DNA of 30,591 nt from Betaproteobacteria bacterium UBA6910 (lineage in GTDB: Bacteria; Pseudomonadota; Gammaproteobacteria; Burkholderiales; UBA6910): NCBI GenBank assembly GCA_002451065.1, contig DKBC01000017.1, positions 1-30,591 on the forward strand. Reading direction: 5' to 3'. Below the pieces are notes generated by a model. That model saw only the letters and a list, made by a program, of their open reading frames with translations, did not search any database and was not told the origin of the DNA. This document shows positions 1 through 8,651 of this stretch, one piece after another; within the stretch, counting starts at the first letter, position 1, and every line of letters begins with the position of its first letter. The position numbers were made by a program, and so were the translations under genes.

Positions 1-180
1 GCGGTGGGCTCTTACCCCACCGTTTCACCATCGCCGGCGTCAAAGACGCTTAGGCAGACTGTTCTCTGTGCCACTTTCCGTCGCCTCGCGGCGCCCGGCG
101 GTTAGCCGGCATCCTGCTCTGCGGAGCCCGGACTTTCCTCCGGGGAAACAGGTTCCCCGGCGGCTGTCTGGCCAGCTTCG
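1..180 (-). ncRNA. rnpB: RNase P RNA (class A), 5' part, cut by the left window edge
   Basis: This is the catalytic RNA of ribonuclease P, which matures the 5' ends of tRNAs. Read on the minus strand it opens with GAAGCTGGCCAGACAG (the P1-P3 region, beginning near 179). It then carries the near-universal core GAGGAAAGTCCGGGCTCC at 123-140, a GNNACAGAGAACA-type element near 60-75, and GGTGAAACGGTGGGGTAAGAGC close to the edge. The 3' half, including the second part of P4, lies outside the window. It is the last element of the minus-strand series rsmI-pyrC-rnpB but is separated from pyrC by about 245 bases, so it probably has its own promoter. The exact 5' end is estimated to within a few bases. 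Confidence 0.97.
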
Positions 181-187
181 CCCGAGT

Positions 188-193
188 ATTTTA
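188..193 (-). promoter_or_regulatory. Possible -10 element of rnpB
   Basis: The minus strand reads TAAAAT eight bases before the inferred 5' end of RNase P RNA. No good -35 hexamer lies 16-18 bases upstream (the 17-base position reads GTGCGC), so this is only a position-based suggestion. Confidence 0.35.
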
Positions 194-309
194 CCGCCGG
201 TGGACACCTGGCGCACGGATTGCGAGACCAAACGGCAGGGCGTGCCAAGCTCCCCGCTCCGGCCGCTTCGCGCAGAAGTGGCGGCAAAAAGATTCAGCCG
301 ATCCTGGTG

Positions 310-414
310 GCGCCCTTCCCACGGGCGCGGGAAATCAAGGGGCCGGTTGGAGACCATCGCTCCCAACCGGTCGGCGGCGACGCGGAACCCGTCGCTCCGG
401 CGCTCCCCGGAGCG
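310..414. other. Three strong stem-loops in the pyrC-rnpB spacer
   Basis: The spacer 181-424 has no credible gene. It holds three GC-rich inverted repeats in a row. Arms 393-400/407-414 (CGCTCCGG, six-base loop) lie just past the pyrC stop. Arms 343-350/363-370 (CCGGTTGG, 12-base loop) extend by two more pairs. Arms 310-315/323-328 (GCGCCC) form the third. None is followed by a proper T-run on the minus strand, so they are not canonical terminators. They may stabilise the pyrC transcript end or slow RNA polymerase before rnpB. Confidence 0.5.
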
Positions 415-424
415 AATCCCGGAA

Positions 425-1480
425 TCAGGCGAGTCGCCAGCCCACCTCGGCGCCGGCGCGCATCGGCACCAGAACGTCGCCGCCGAAGGCATACTGCGGC
501 GGCACCGTCCAGGCGTCTTTCACCAGCGTGATGGTATCGCGGTTGCGAGGCAATCCATAGAAATCGGGGCCGTGGAAGCTGGCGAAAGCTTCGAGGCGGT
601 CCAGCGCGCGGGACCGCTCGAAAGCTTCGGCGTAGAGCTCGATCCCGGCATGGGCGGTGTAGATGCCCGCGCACGCACAAGCCGACTCCTTCGCGGCGCG
701 GGCGTGGGGCGCGCTGTCGGTGCCCAGGAAGAACTTGGGGCTGCCGCCGGTAGCCGCCGCCACCAGCGCCTGGCGGTGCTCCTCCCGCTTGAGTACCGGC
801 AGGCAGTAATGGTGAGGGCGCAGTCCGCCTTCGAACATGGCGTTGCGGTTGAGCAGCAGATGGTGGGCGGTGATGGTGGCCGCCACGCCGGCCCGCGCGG
901 CGTTCACGAATTCCACGGCATCCCGCGTCGTCACATGCTCCAGCACCACGCGCAGCCCGGGAAAGCGCCCGATGAGCGGCGCCACGACCCGCTCGAGAAA
1001 GACCTTCTCCCGGTCGAACACGTCCACGGCCGGGTCGGTCGTTTCACCGTGAATCAGCAGGGGAAGGCCGGCGCGTTCCATGGCCGAGAGCGCCGGAGCG
1101 CAGCGCGCGACATCGGTGACGCCGGCATCCGAGTGCGTGGTAGCCCCCGCGGGGTAAAGTTTGACGCCATGCACGAATCCGCTGGCCCGGGCGCGATCGA
1201 TTTCCTCCGGTTGCGTGTTATCCGTGAGGTAAAGGGTCATTAGTGGTTCGAAGCGCGCGTCGCGCGCAAGGGCGGCCAGGATGCGCTCACGATAGCGGCC
1301 CGCGGCATCGACCGTGGTCACCGGCGGTTTGAGGTTTGGCATCACGATGGCGCGGGCGAAGCGCGCCGCCGTGTGCATCAGCACCGACGCCATGGCCTCG
1401 CCGTCCCGCAGGTGGAGATGCCAGTCATCGGGTCGGACAAGAGTCAGTCGGTTCATTGCGGGGTGAGCCTGTGCCGTCAT
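425..1480 (-). CDS. pyrC: Dihydroorotase (class II, PyrC type)
   Basis: PyrC catalyses the reversible cyclisation of N-carbamoyl-aspartate to dihydroorotate, the third step of pyrimidine synthesis, in the cytoplasm. The 351-residue product has the usual family length. It shows the metal-binding HLHLRDG (H21, H23), GVKLYPAGATT with the lysine that is carboxylated to bridge the two metals, LLIHGE and VLEHVTT (metal histidines) and LGTDSAPH with the catalytic aspartate. The ATG at 1480 gives an N-terminus like that of E. coli PyrC. A second ATG at 1456 (MNRLTLVRPDDW) is possible, and neither has a clear ribosome binding site. It lies 15 bases after the rsmI stop on the same strand, so co-transcription with rsmI is likely. 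Confidence 0.96.
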   Translation of the reverse strand: MTAQAHPAMNRLTLVRPDDWHLHLRDGEAMASVLMHTAARFARAIVMPNLKPPVTTVDAAGRYRERILAALARDARFEPLMTLYLTDNTQPEEIDRARASGFVHGVKLYPAGATTHSDAGVTDVARCAPALSAMERAGLPLLIHGETTDPAVDVFDREKVFLERVVAPLIGRFPGLRVVLEHVTTRDAVEFVNAARAGVAATITAHHLLLNRNAMFEGGLRPHHYCLPVLKREEHRQALVAAATGGSPKFFLGTDSAPHARAAKESACACAGIYTAHAGIELYAEAFERSRALDRLEAFASFHGPDFYGLPRNRDTITLVKDAWTVPPQYAFGGDVLVPMRAGAEVGWRLA

Positions 1481-1495
1481 TATAGCGGCGCGCGA

Positions 1496-2362
1496 TCAGC
1501 CGCCTGCGGTGTCCTTTAGCTCGAGGGCGCGGCGATAGAGCGCCTTGCGGTTATCGCCCGTGATCTTGGCGGCAAGTTCCGCGGCCCGGCTCACGGGCAT
1601 TTCCCGCAGCAACAGGCGCAGCACCTTTTCGCTCTCTTCACCGGAATCGGCCCGCGAGACTTCACCGGCGCCCACCACCAGCACAAACTCACCTTTCTCG
1701 TGGTAGTCCCGGGCGAGCCACGCCGGCGCCTCGGCCAGGGCGCAGGCATGAACCGTTTCATGCAGCTTCGTGAGTTCCCGGGCGATGGAGACCCTTCGCG
1801 CACCACCGAGCACTTCCCGCAGGTCCTCGACGCACTCCGCGACGCGATGGGGCGCCTCGAAAAATACCAGGGTAAAGGGAAGCGTTCGCAGGCCCTGCAG
1901 CGCCTTGCGCCGGGCAGCGGACCTGGAGGGCAGAAAGCCGTAGAACAGGACGTGGGGGTTTTCCTCGCCCGACACGGAAAGTGCAGCGGTCGCCGCGCTG
2001 GGCCCGGGGACGGGGACGACCCGAAAACTCCGCTCGCGCAGCTCCCGCACCAGTCGCGCGCCGGGATCGCTCACCGCCGGGGTACCGGCATCCGAGACCA
2101 GCGCCACGTCGCGGCCTGCCATGAGCAGGCCCGCCACTTGCTCGATCCGGTCACGCTCGTTGTGCTCGTGCAGCGAAAGCAGCCGCGAGGCGATGCCATG
2201 GTGGGAAAGCAGCCCGCGGGTGGTGCGCGTGTCCTCCGCCGCCACGGTATCCACGTCGCGCAGCACATCAAGCGCCCGCAGGGTTATGTCACGCAAATTC
2301 CCAATCGGGGTGGCCACTACATATAATGTGCCCGACTCTCTTACGTCTTCTTTCCGATGCAA
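1496..2362 (-). CDS. rsmI: 16S rRNA (cytidine1402-2'-O)-methyltransferase RsmI
   Basis: RsmI methylates the ribose of C1402 in the decoding centre of 16S rRNA using SAM. The product shows the family start TLYVVATPIGNLRDIT, AAEDTRTTRGLL, ALVSDAGTPAVSDPG (SAM site of the tetrapyrrole-methylase fold) and FFEAPHRV. The open frame runs upstream to 2809, but that part overlaps the opposite-strand lpoA-like gene and looks unnatural. I place the start at TTG 2362, preceded by GAGG with a five-base gap, giving 288 residues, the usual length. A GTG further in would cut into the conserved start. It is head to head with the lpoA-like gene, the two start codons overlapping by six bases, as in the conserved rsmI/lpoA arrangement of other Proteobacteria. 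Confidence 0.95.
   Translation of the reverse strand: MHRKEDVRESGTLYVVATPIGNLRDITLRALDVLRDVDTVAAEDTRTTRGLLSHHGIASRLLSLHEHNERDRIEQVAGLLMAGRDVALVSDAGTPAVSDPGARLVRELRERSFRVVPVPGPSAATAALSVSGEENPHVLFYGFLPSRSAARRKALQGLRTLPFTLVFFEAPHRVAECVEDLREVLGGARRVSIARELTKLHETVHACALAEAPAWLARDYHEKGEFVLVVGAGEVSRADSGEESEKVLRLLLREMPVSRAAELAAKITGDNRKALYRRALELKDTAGG
2298..2327 (+). promoter_or_regulatory. Candidate promoter for the lpoA-yraN-diaA-dolP cluster
   Basis: A perfect TATAAT lies at 2322-2327, with TTCCCA (4 of 6 matches to TTGACA) 18 bases upstream. It lies inside the first codons of rsmI, read in the opposite direction. Transcription would begin near 2334, about 23 bases before the lpoA-like ATG. The -10 is convincing; the -35 is weak. 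Confidence 0.55.
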
Positions 2363-3480
2363 CGCTTCCTCGCCTTTCTGTTGCTGCTTCTCTCCGCCGC
2401 TCCGGGATTGTCCATGGACCAGCCGGAGCCGGCAACTGTGATGCCAGCGCCATATCCGGATCACCCGGAAGCGATGCCGCTGCCGCCGGTCATCGAAGTC
2501 AAGGGCCCCCCGAACATCAGCCTCATTCTGCCCCTCAGGTCTCCCGCCTTCGCCCGGGCAGCTGAAATCACCCGCCTGGGTTTCCTCGCAGCAGCACGGA
2601 TGCAGGGTCCGAAATCGCTTCCCGTGAAGGTTTACGAGACCGGGGACGATCCGGGCGAGGTGCTCGAGCAATACCGCAAAGCCGTGGAGGGCGGCGCGCA
2701 GATCGTCGTCGGCCCCCTCACCCGGACCGGCGTCTCCGCCCTCACGAGCCAGGGCGAACTGTGGGTTCCCACGCTCGCGCTCAATGCTCCGGAAGGGGGC
2801 AGCGCCCATCCCGGCAATCTGTTCGTCTTGAGCCTGCAGGCCGAAGCAGAGGCCCGCCAGGTCGCAGCCCTGGCGTCAACATGGCGGCGCGGGAGGGCCA
2901 TCGTCATCTTTGCCGACACGCCGCTGGGGCGCCGCATGGACCAGGCATTCTCCGAGGAATGGCAGTCCCGCGGCGGGTTCGTGGAGGAGCGGCGACCATT
3001 CCGCGGCGAGCCGGAAGGCTTGAGCGAGCTTCAGCAGGCTCTGGCCGGCCGCTTCGATTCCGTGGCGTTTTTCGCCATGGACGCCGCACGGGCCCGGCTG
3101 ATGAAACCTTTCGCAGACCCGGCGCTTCCGGTTTTTGCCACCTCCCAGGTAAACCCGGGGAGTTCGGACCGGTTGGCCGTGTTCGATCTCGGAGGGATCC
3201 ACTTTGTGGACATGCCCTGGCTGCTGCAGCCGGACCACCCCGCGGTAATGATTTATCCGAGGCTGGACCCGAGCCCGGGTCAGGAGCTTGAGCGGCTGTA
3301 TGCCCTGGGGATCGACGCGTTCCGGGCCGCCGAAGCCATGCGGAGGGAATTGCGCCCCGGGATCCAGGTGGACGGGGTCAGTGGAAAGCTCATTCTGGGC
3401 GTCGACCGCTATTTCTCACGCGTGCTTACGCCGGCGGTGTTCCGCGAGGGAGAAATCGTCGTCGAGGACGTCGCTCCCCG

Positions 3481-3484
<4 letters not shown>
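2357..3484 (+). CDS. LpoA/YraM-like periplasmic protein (penicillin-binding-protein activator family)
   Basis: This resembles the C-terminal periplasmic-binding-protein-like domain of LpoA, the outer-membrane activator of penicillin-binding protein 1A. The protein has 375 residues: a signal peptide ([19 protein letters not shown]), a proline-rich linker (about 25-48), then a two-lobe substrate-binding fold with [24 protein letters not shown] and [11 protein letters not shown]. Compared with enterobacterial LpoA it is much shorter and has no N-terminal TPR domain. It also lacks a lipobox cysteine at the end of the signal peptide, so it should be soluble in the periplasm or anchored some other way. 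It is first in the lpoA-yraN-diaA-dolP cluster and overlaps yraN by four bases. The family call rests mainly on context plus the fold pattern. Confidence 0.85.
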
Positions 3485-4474
<990 letters not shown>

Positions 4475-5044
4475 ATGCGACTAGTTTTCAGCACTCTCTT
4501 GCTTGCTTTCGCGGCCCTGACACAGGGCTGCGCGCCGGTGGTTGTGGGGACCGCCGTCGGCACCACCGCCGTCGTCGCCACCGACCGGCGCACCACGGGC
4601 ATTTTCGTGGAAGATCAGAACATTGAGCTCAAGGCCCAGAGCCGCATCAACGAGCGCTTCCGAGACCAGGTCAATGTCAGCGCCACGAGCTTCAACCGCC
4701 TTTTGCTGCTGACGGGCGAGGCGCCCAACGAATCCCTCAAGACCGAGATCGCCAGCGTCGCCAGGTCCGTGGAAAGCGTGCGCGACGTCGTGAACGAGAT
4801 CCAGATCGCAGCCCCCAGTTCCTACGGCGCGCGATCCAACGACGCCTACCTCACCTCAAAGGTCAAGGCGCGCCTGCTGGATGCCAAGACCGTTACCGCC
4901 AATCACATCAAAGTCGTGACCGAGTCTGGCACGGTGTACCTGATGGGCTTGGTCAAGCAGGAGGAGGGGAAGGAAGCGGCGGACATCGCCAGCACCACCG
5001 GTGGTGTGCGCAAGGTGGTGAAGGTCTTCGAATACACCAATTAG
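4475..5044 (+). CDS. dolP: BON-domain outer-membrane lipoprotein (DolP/YraP-like)
   Basis: This is a 189-residue lipoprotein. Its signal peptide ends in the lipobox LTQGC, so Cys19 should be lipidated. Two BON domains follow: residues about 48-112 (SRINERFRDQVNVSATSFNRLLLLTGEA...) and about 120-187 (YLTSKVKARLLDAKTV...VYLMGLV...VVKVFEYTN). DolP of E. coli binds anionic phospholipid and supports outer-membrane integrity and BAM function. The ATG follows the diaA stop directly, so the two are surely one operon. Its stop codon overlaps, tail to tail, the stop of the SnoaL-like gene on the other strand. Confidence 0.93.
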   Translation: MRLVFSTLLLAFAALTQGCAPVVVGTAVGTTAVVATDRRTTGIFVEDQNIELKAQSRINERFRDQVNVSATSFNRLLLLTGEAPNESLKTEIASVARSVESVRDVVNEIQIAAPSSYGARSNDAYLTSKVKARLLDAKTVTANHIKVVTESGTVYLMGLVKQEEGKEAADIASTTGGVRKVVKVFEYTN

Positions 5045-5469
5045 CGCCGGTGGGCTGCGCGCCTTCGCAGCCAGCGCATCAGCAGCCCCAGACCGGGAAC
5101 CGCCGCGTAGAGCTCCGAGGCGTCCCAGTAATCCCGGTGCCCGGTGACGCGCCCTGCGGCATCGAGACAAAGGTGGCTGGCCCCCTGCAGGCAGTGCCGG
5201 GGCCCGCCGTCCCGCAGGGCGAATTCGAAGTCCCACAACATTACGGCCCCCTTGTCGCCGCAGAAAGTCGCGGTCACGCGAAACCGGGGGTCCGAGAGCC
5301 GGCGGTACATGTCTTCAAAAACCGCGCGGATGGCCGGGAGCCCCCGGACTTCATTAAATGGATCCCGAAACCATGCATCCTCCGCATAATAGGAACCCAG
5401 CCCGTCGAGGCGCCTGGCCGAGAGGGTGTTGAAATAGCCCGTCAGGGCCTCCAGGGATGCCTGGGGCAT
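5041..5469 (-). CDS. SnoaL/NTF2-like protein, last gene of the light operon
   Basis: This is a 142-residue protein with the SnoaL/NTF2-like cone fold. The pattern is typical: LEALTGYFNTLSARRLDGLGSYYAEDAWFRDPFNEVRG, then IRAVFEDMYRRLSDPRFRV, then a C-terminal beta-rich part. Such proteins act as small isomerases or hydratases, or as binding partners; I cannot name a substrate. It is the last gene of the minus-strand operon, directly after the SDR gene. ATG 5469 leaves an eight-base gap after the SDR stop. A GTG at 5481 would overlap that stop (GTGA) and is an alternative start. SDR, SnoaL and DUF3833 genes commonly accompany the COG2907/DUF1365/CFA lipid set. Confidence 0.85.
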   Translation of the reverse strand: MPQASLEALTGYFNTLSARRLDGLGSYYAEDAWFRDPFNEVRGLPAIRAVFEDMYRRLSDPRFRVTATFCGDKGAVMLWDFEFALRDGGPRHCLQGASHLCLDAAGRVTGHRDYWDASELYAAVPGLGLLMRWLRRRAAHRR

Positions 5470-5477
5470 AGCGAGGG

Positions 5478-6257
5478 TCACAGCCCCGTAGCGGCCCGGG
5501 CCAGGCGGAAATACAGCGCGTAGGGCAGGAGCCGCGCCAGCTTGAGCAGCGCGGTGAAGCGCCGGGGAAAATGGATTTCGAAACGCCCGCGTTCGATGCC
5601 GCTCACGATGCGCGTGGCCGCTTCGTCGGCTCCGATGAGCGCCGGCATGCGGAAGGTATTCTTGTCCGTGAGCGGAGTCTTCACGAATCCGGGATTGACC
5701 AGAAACACGCCAATCCCCTTGGGCGCCAAATCGAGATAGAGGTTCTCCGCCAGATTGATGAGGGCCGCCTTGGTGGAACCGTAGACCAGCCCGTTGGGCA
5801 ATCCGCGGTAGCCGGCAACGCTGGAAATAATCACGATCCCGCCGGACCCCTGGGCGAGGAAGCCTGGGATTACGGCCTGCACTCCATGGACCACGCTCAT
5901 GAAATTGGTCTCCACCATGGCGCGGGCCTTTTCGCCATCGAGTTGCCATGCGCGCATCGGCGCGTAGGTGCCGGCGCAGAAGATCGCAAGGTCGAGCCCG
6001 CCCCAATGGCCGCGGATATCCTCCATCCCCCGCAGCAGGGCTTCGGGCCGGGTTGCATCCAGGGGCAGGCAGAGCGTGTTATCCCCGGAGAAGCCGGAAG
6101 CCAGCGCCTCCAGGGATGGCGCGGAACGCGCACTGAGCGCGACGCGCGCGCCCGCCCCAAGCAGCAGCTTCGCGACGGCAGCGCCGATCCCGCTGGAAGC
6201 GCCTACGACCCAGACGCGGCGGCCGCGCCAGTTACGGATGGGGGGATTCAGGGACAC
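5478..6257 (-). CDS. Short-chain dehydrogenase/reductase (SDR)
   Basis: This is a classical SDR of 259 residues. The nucleotide-binding glycine motif is GASSGIG (about residues 19-25), AIFCAGTY stands in the NNAG position, IVIISSVAG supplies the catalytic serine, and YGSTK supplies the catalytic tyrosine and lysine. The C-terminal tail is hydrophobic (LLKLARLLPYALYFRLA), suggesting contact with membrane or lipid, which fits a lipid-modifying operon. It starts with GTG two bases after the stop of the DUF3833 gene, with AAGGG five bases before the start. The substrate is unknown; a keto- or hydroxy-acyl chain is a reasonable guess from context only. Confidence 0.93.
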   Translation of the reverse strand: MSLNPPIRNWRGRRVWVVGASSGIGAAVAKLLLGAGARVALSARSAPSLEALASGFSGDNTLCLPLDATRPEALLRGMEDIRGHWGGLDLAIFCAGTYAPMRAWQLDGEKARAMVETNFMSVVHGVQAVIPGFLAQGSGGIVIISSVAGYRGLPNGLVYGSTKAALINLAENLYLDLAPKGIGVFLVNPGFVKTPLTDKNTFRMPALIGADEAATRIVSGIERGRFEIHFPRRFTALLKLARLLPYALYFRLARAATGL

Positions 6258-6259
6258 TA

Positions 6260-6811
6260 TTACCCTTCCCGGGGGCGCTTGATGAAAGACAGCGTCACTT
6301 CGCCCAGCGTGATTCCGAACTTGCTCATGACCGAACGATTAAGCATCACCCGCTCGTCGATGAGGTACATCCAGTCGTCGAAATCCACCTCATAGGATTT
6401 GCCATCGACATCCAGTTCGAGAACATATTGCCAGCGCAGGGCGTTGCCGAAGGCTTCGCCCCGCGCCGTGCCCACCACGTCCGAAGCGGTCCCCGTGTAG
6501 GAGTGCTCGCCGATCCTAGTGATGGTCCATACCCGGCGACTGGTGCTGCCGTCCGAGTATTGGAAATGCTCGTCGAGGGTGCCGGTATCGCCGTCCCAGC
6601 TGGCCTCAATACGCACCTGAAAACGCTTGACCACCTTGCCGGAGCGATCCTGGAAAATGCCCCAGGCGTCCACCGTGCCGTCGAAATAGGTCCTGAGGTC
6701 CAGGGTCGGCTTCTGACCACGATAGGCGTCCACGGTGGTCGCTGCGCAGCCGCCGAGCAGGAGCAAGGCCGCGGACAGCGAGGCGGCCCCTTTGACCAAT
6801 GCCATCATCAT
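6260..6811 (-). CDS. DUF3833 family lipoprotein
   Basis: This is a 183-residue lipoprotein. The signal peptide MMMALVKGAASLSAALLLLGGC ends in a lipobox with Cys22 as the lipidated residue. The mature part matches DUF3833: LRTYFDGTVDAWGIFQDR, RIEASWDGDTGTLDEHF, RRVWTITRIGEHSYTG and a C-terminal GITLGEVTLSFIKR. It is probably a lipocalin-like beta-rich periplasmic protein, but no biochemical role is known to me. Three ATG codons stand in a row at 6811, 6808 and 6805. The first overlaps the transporter stop by one base (TGATG). The family recurs next to COG2907/DUF1365/CFA genes, which argues for a part in lipid handling. Confidence 0.9.
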   Translation of the reverse strand: MMMALVKGAASLSAALLLLGGCAATTVDAYRGQKPTLDLRTYFDGTVDAWGIFQDRSGKVVKRFQVRIEASWDGDTGTLDEHFQYSDGSTSRRVWTITRIGEHSYTGTASDVVGTARGEAFGNALRWQYVLELDVDGKSYEVDFDDWMYLIDERVMLNRSVMSKFGITLGEVTLSFIKRPREG

Positions 6812-8106
6812 CAGACTTGGGCTCCGGCGCGGACCGCGCCACCTTGCAGGGTCGCTCCCGCCAGCAGCGCCGCCGCGGCCAGCTTGAGGGCGCAAGGCAG
6901 GAGCGCATAGCTGACGGAGAGGGCGAATGTGCCCTGCCCCGCCGCCCCCGGCTGGTACCCCAGGAAACCCAGCAACGGCAGCGCGATTCCCGCGGCGAGG
7001 GCGAGATTCAGCTTGTTGAGCAGGCTCCAAACGCCGAAGTAGGCACCCGCCGTGCGCGAGTTCGGCCCTTCCTTTTCATCGATCACGTCCGCGAGCAGCG
7101 AAGGCGCCAGGGCAAGATCCCCTCCCAAGGCCAGCCCCGACAGGGCGCAGATGACGAAAAAGGCAAGGCTGTCCCCCGCCCCCAGGGAAAAAGCCCAGAC
7201 GAACGCGGCGACGGCAAGCAGCATGCTCGCAATCCATGCCGCCTTTTTTCCGATCCGCGCCGACAGGGCAAGCCACCCCGGCATGCCGGCGGCCCCCGCG
7301 AGAAAATAGATCACCAGGTAGGCGCCGGCGAGTTTCGGACTCAGCAAGACGTCCTGGACGAAGAACAAAACCAAAGTAGCAGGAATCGCCGCGGCGATCC
7401 CGTTAAGGAGAAATACCGCGGCCAGCAGGCGGAAGGGCTGGTTGGAGAGAGGCGCACCCAGGGCCCGCAGGAAGCCGTGTCCGTGGATGCGCTGATGCCC
7501 CGGCGCCGGCGGCGCGTAGCGCAACGTGACCCAGGATGCGACGACCAGCAGAGGCAGAAAGAGAAGGCTGAACCGGGACAGCCCCTCCGCTTCGCCCTGC
7601 CCTGAGGCAAGCCACGCGGGAATTGCCGCCGCCAGGAGGACCCCGATCAGGGCAAGCCCCTCCCGAGCGGCAGTGACCCGGGTACGTTCGTGGGGGACGG
7701 TGCCCAATTCCGCGCCCCAGGCGTGATAGTTGATGGTTGCGAGGCTATAACCCAGGTAAGCGACGACGAGCGACCCCGCGAGCCAGCCTGCCAGCGCGTA
7801 ACCGCTGCCGACGGGATGAAAGACGCCCACCAGGCCGATCGCGAGCAGCGGCACCCCAAGCGCGATCCAGAGTCTGCGACCACCGCGAAGTCCGTGGCGG
7901 TCAGCAAGCACCCCCAACAGCGGGTCCTGGACCGCGTCCAACAGACGCACCCCGAGCAGAACTGCTCCCACCAGGGCCAATTCCAGCCCAAGGACGCCGC
8001 CGTAAAGCTTGGGAACGTGGACGTAAACCGGCAGGGCCGCCATTGCCAGCGGCAGGCCTAGGGCGCCATAGGCAAGAAGTTGCCCCCGGCTCAATGGCAC
8101 CATCAT
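6811..8106 (-). CDS. MFS transporter, GPH/MelB-like (MFS_2)
   Basis: This is a 431-residue polytopic inner-membrane protein with about twelve hydrophobic segments. The N-terminal part LLAYGALGLPLAMAALPVYV, the loop RLLDAVQDPLLGVLADR and NYHAWGAEL are typical of the glycoside-pentoside-hexuronide/cation symporter type. These sequence features do not reveal the cargo. Inside a lipid and stress operon it might move a lipid or precursor rather than a sugar. The ATG overlaps the stop of the chalcone-isomerase-like gene (ATGA). A second ATG follows directly. Confidence 0.9.
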   Translation of the reverse strand: MMVPLSRGQLLAYGALGLPLAMAALPVYVHVPKLYGGVLGLELALVGAVLLGVRLLDAVQDPLLGVLADRHGLRGGRRLWIALGVPLLAIGLVGVFHPVGSGYALAGWLAGSLVVAYLGYSLATINYHAWGAELGTVPHERTRVTAAREGLALIGVLLAAAIPAWLASGQGEAEGLSRFSLLFLPLLVVASWVTLRYAPPAPGHQRIHGHGFLRALGAPLSNQPFRLLAAVFLLNGIAAAIPATLVLFFVQDVLLSPKLAGAYLVIYFLAGAAGMPGWLALSARIGKKAAWIASMLLAVAAFVWAFSLGAGDSLAFFVICALSGLALGGDLALAPSLLADVIDEKEGPNSRTAGAYFGVWSLLNKLNLALAAGIALPLLGFLGYQPGAAGQGTFALSVSYALLPCALKLAAAALLAGATLQGGAVRAGAQV

Positions 8107-8651
8107 CGAAGTCCGAGCAGCGAGGCCCGCAAATCCGGCTCGCGCGTCCGCGCGTCGAGCCAGATGGCGAAAAACGCCTCGGCAAAGGCATCCTCCTCTA
8201 CCGCGCCAAGGAAAGCGTTGTCGCTGAAGAACCGCGCTCCCTGTCCCGGAACGTAGAGACCGACCAGGCGGTCCCCTGAGCGGACATCCGGAAACACCCG
8301 CGACATCATCGCACCCCAGCGTTCCAGGGCGTCCGGGCTTCCGAAACCGAGCCTGCGCATTTCCGAGACGCTGCTGTCCACCAGACGGTCTCGGGGAATG
8401 TCCCGAGCGTAGCGGATGTCTAGAGCAAACGGGCGTCCCGGATCGAACTGGGCGCCGCTTACCCAGAGCGTCGCGTCATAAAGGTGCAGCCCGAACCAAC
8501 GCATTCGCCCTTCGCCCAGCGCCCTCCACTGGGACGTCGCCTCCTGAACCGGCAACGGTAACTCGCGGGATGCCAGCGCAGCAGAAGCAGCCACGGCGAG
8601 CAACGCGGCTCCCAGTAGCCTAGGTCCGATGGAGCTCAAAATGGTAGACAT
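8103..8651 (-). CDS. Secreted chalcone-isomerase-like protein
   Basis: This 182-residue protein has a signal peptide (about residues 1-31, ending in ASA-ALAS) and a chalcone-isomerase-like domain. The domain shows RMRWFGLHLYDATLWV, FALDIRYARDIPRDRLVDSSVSEMRRLG and a C-terminal FFAIWLD. Bacterial members generally lack flavonoid chemistry; the fold can bind fatty acids. The start is ATG 8651, with an excellent AGGAGG four bases upstream. The gene therefore overlaps the 3' end of the methyltransferase gene by 32 bases. The open frame continues upstream to 8819, but that part is the methyltransferase read in another frame. Confidence 0.9.
   Translation of the reverse strand: MSTILSSIGPRLLGAALLAVAASAALASRELPLPVQEATSQWRALGEGRMRWFGLHLYDATLWVSGAQFDPGRPFALDIRYARDIPRDRLVDSSVSEMRRLGFGSPDALERWGAMMSRVFPDVRSGDRLVGLYVPGQGARFFSDNAFLGAVEEDAFAEAFFAIWLDARTREPDLRASLLGLR

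Noticed and set aside
68..1243. Long plus-strand frame of 391 codons across rnpB and pyrC
   Set aside because: It is the complement of RNase P RNA and pyrC, with arginine- and histidine-rich unnatural composition; the minus-strand features are certain.
2363..2809. N-terminal extension of RsmI up to 2809
   Set aside because: It overlaps the opposite-strand lpoA-like gene, does not look like any RsmI, and TTG 2362 has a good ribosome binding site and gives the normal length.
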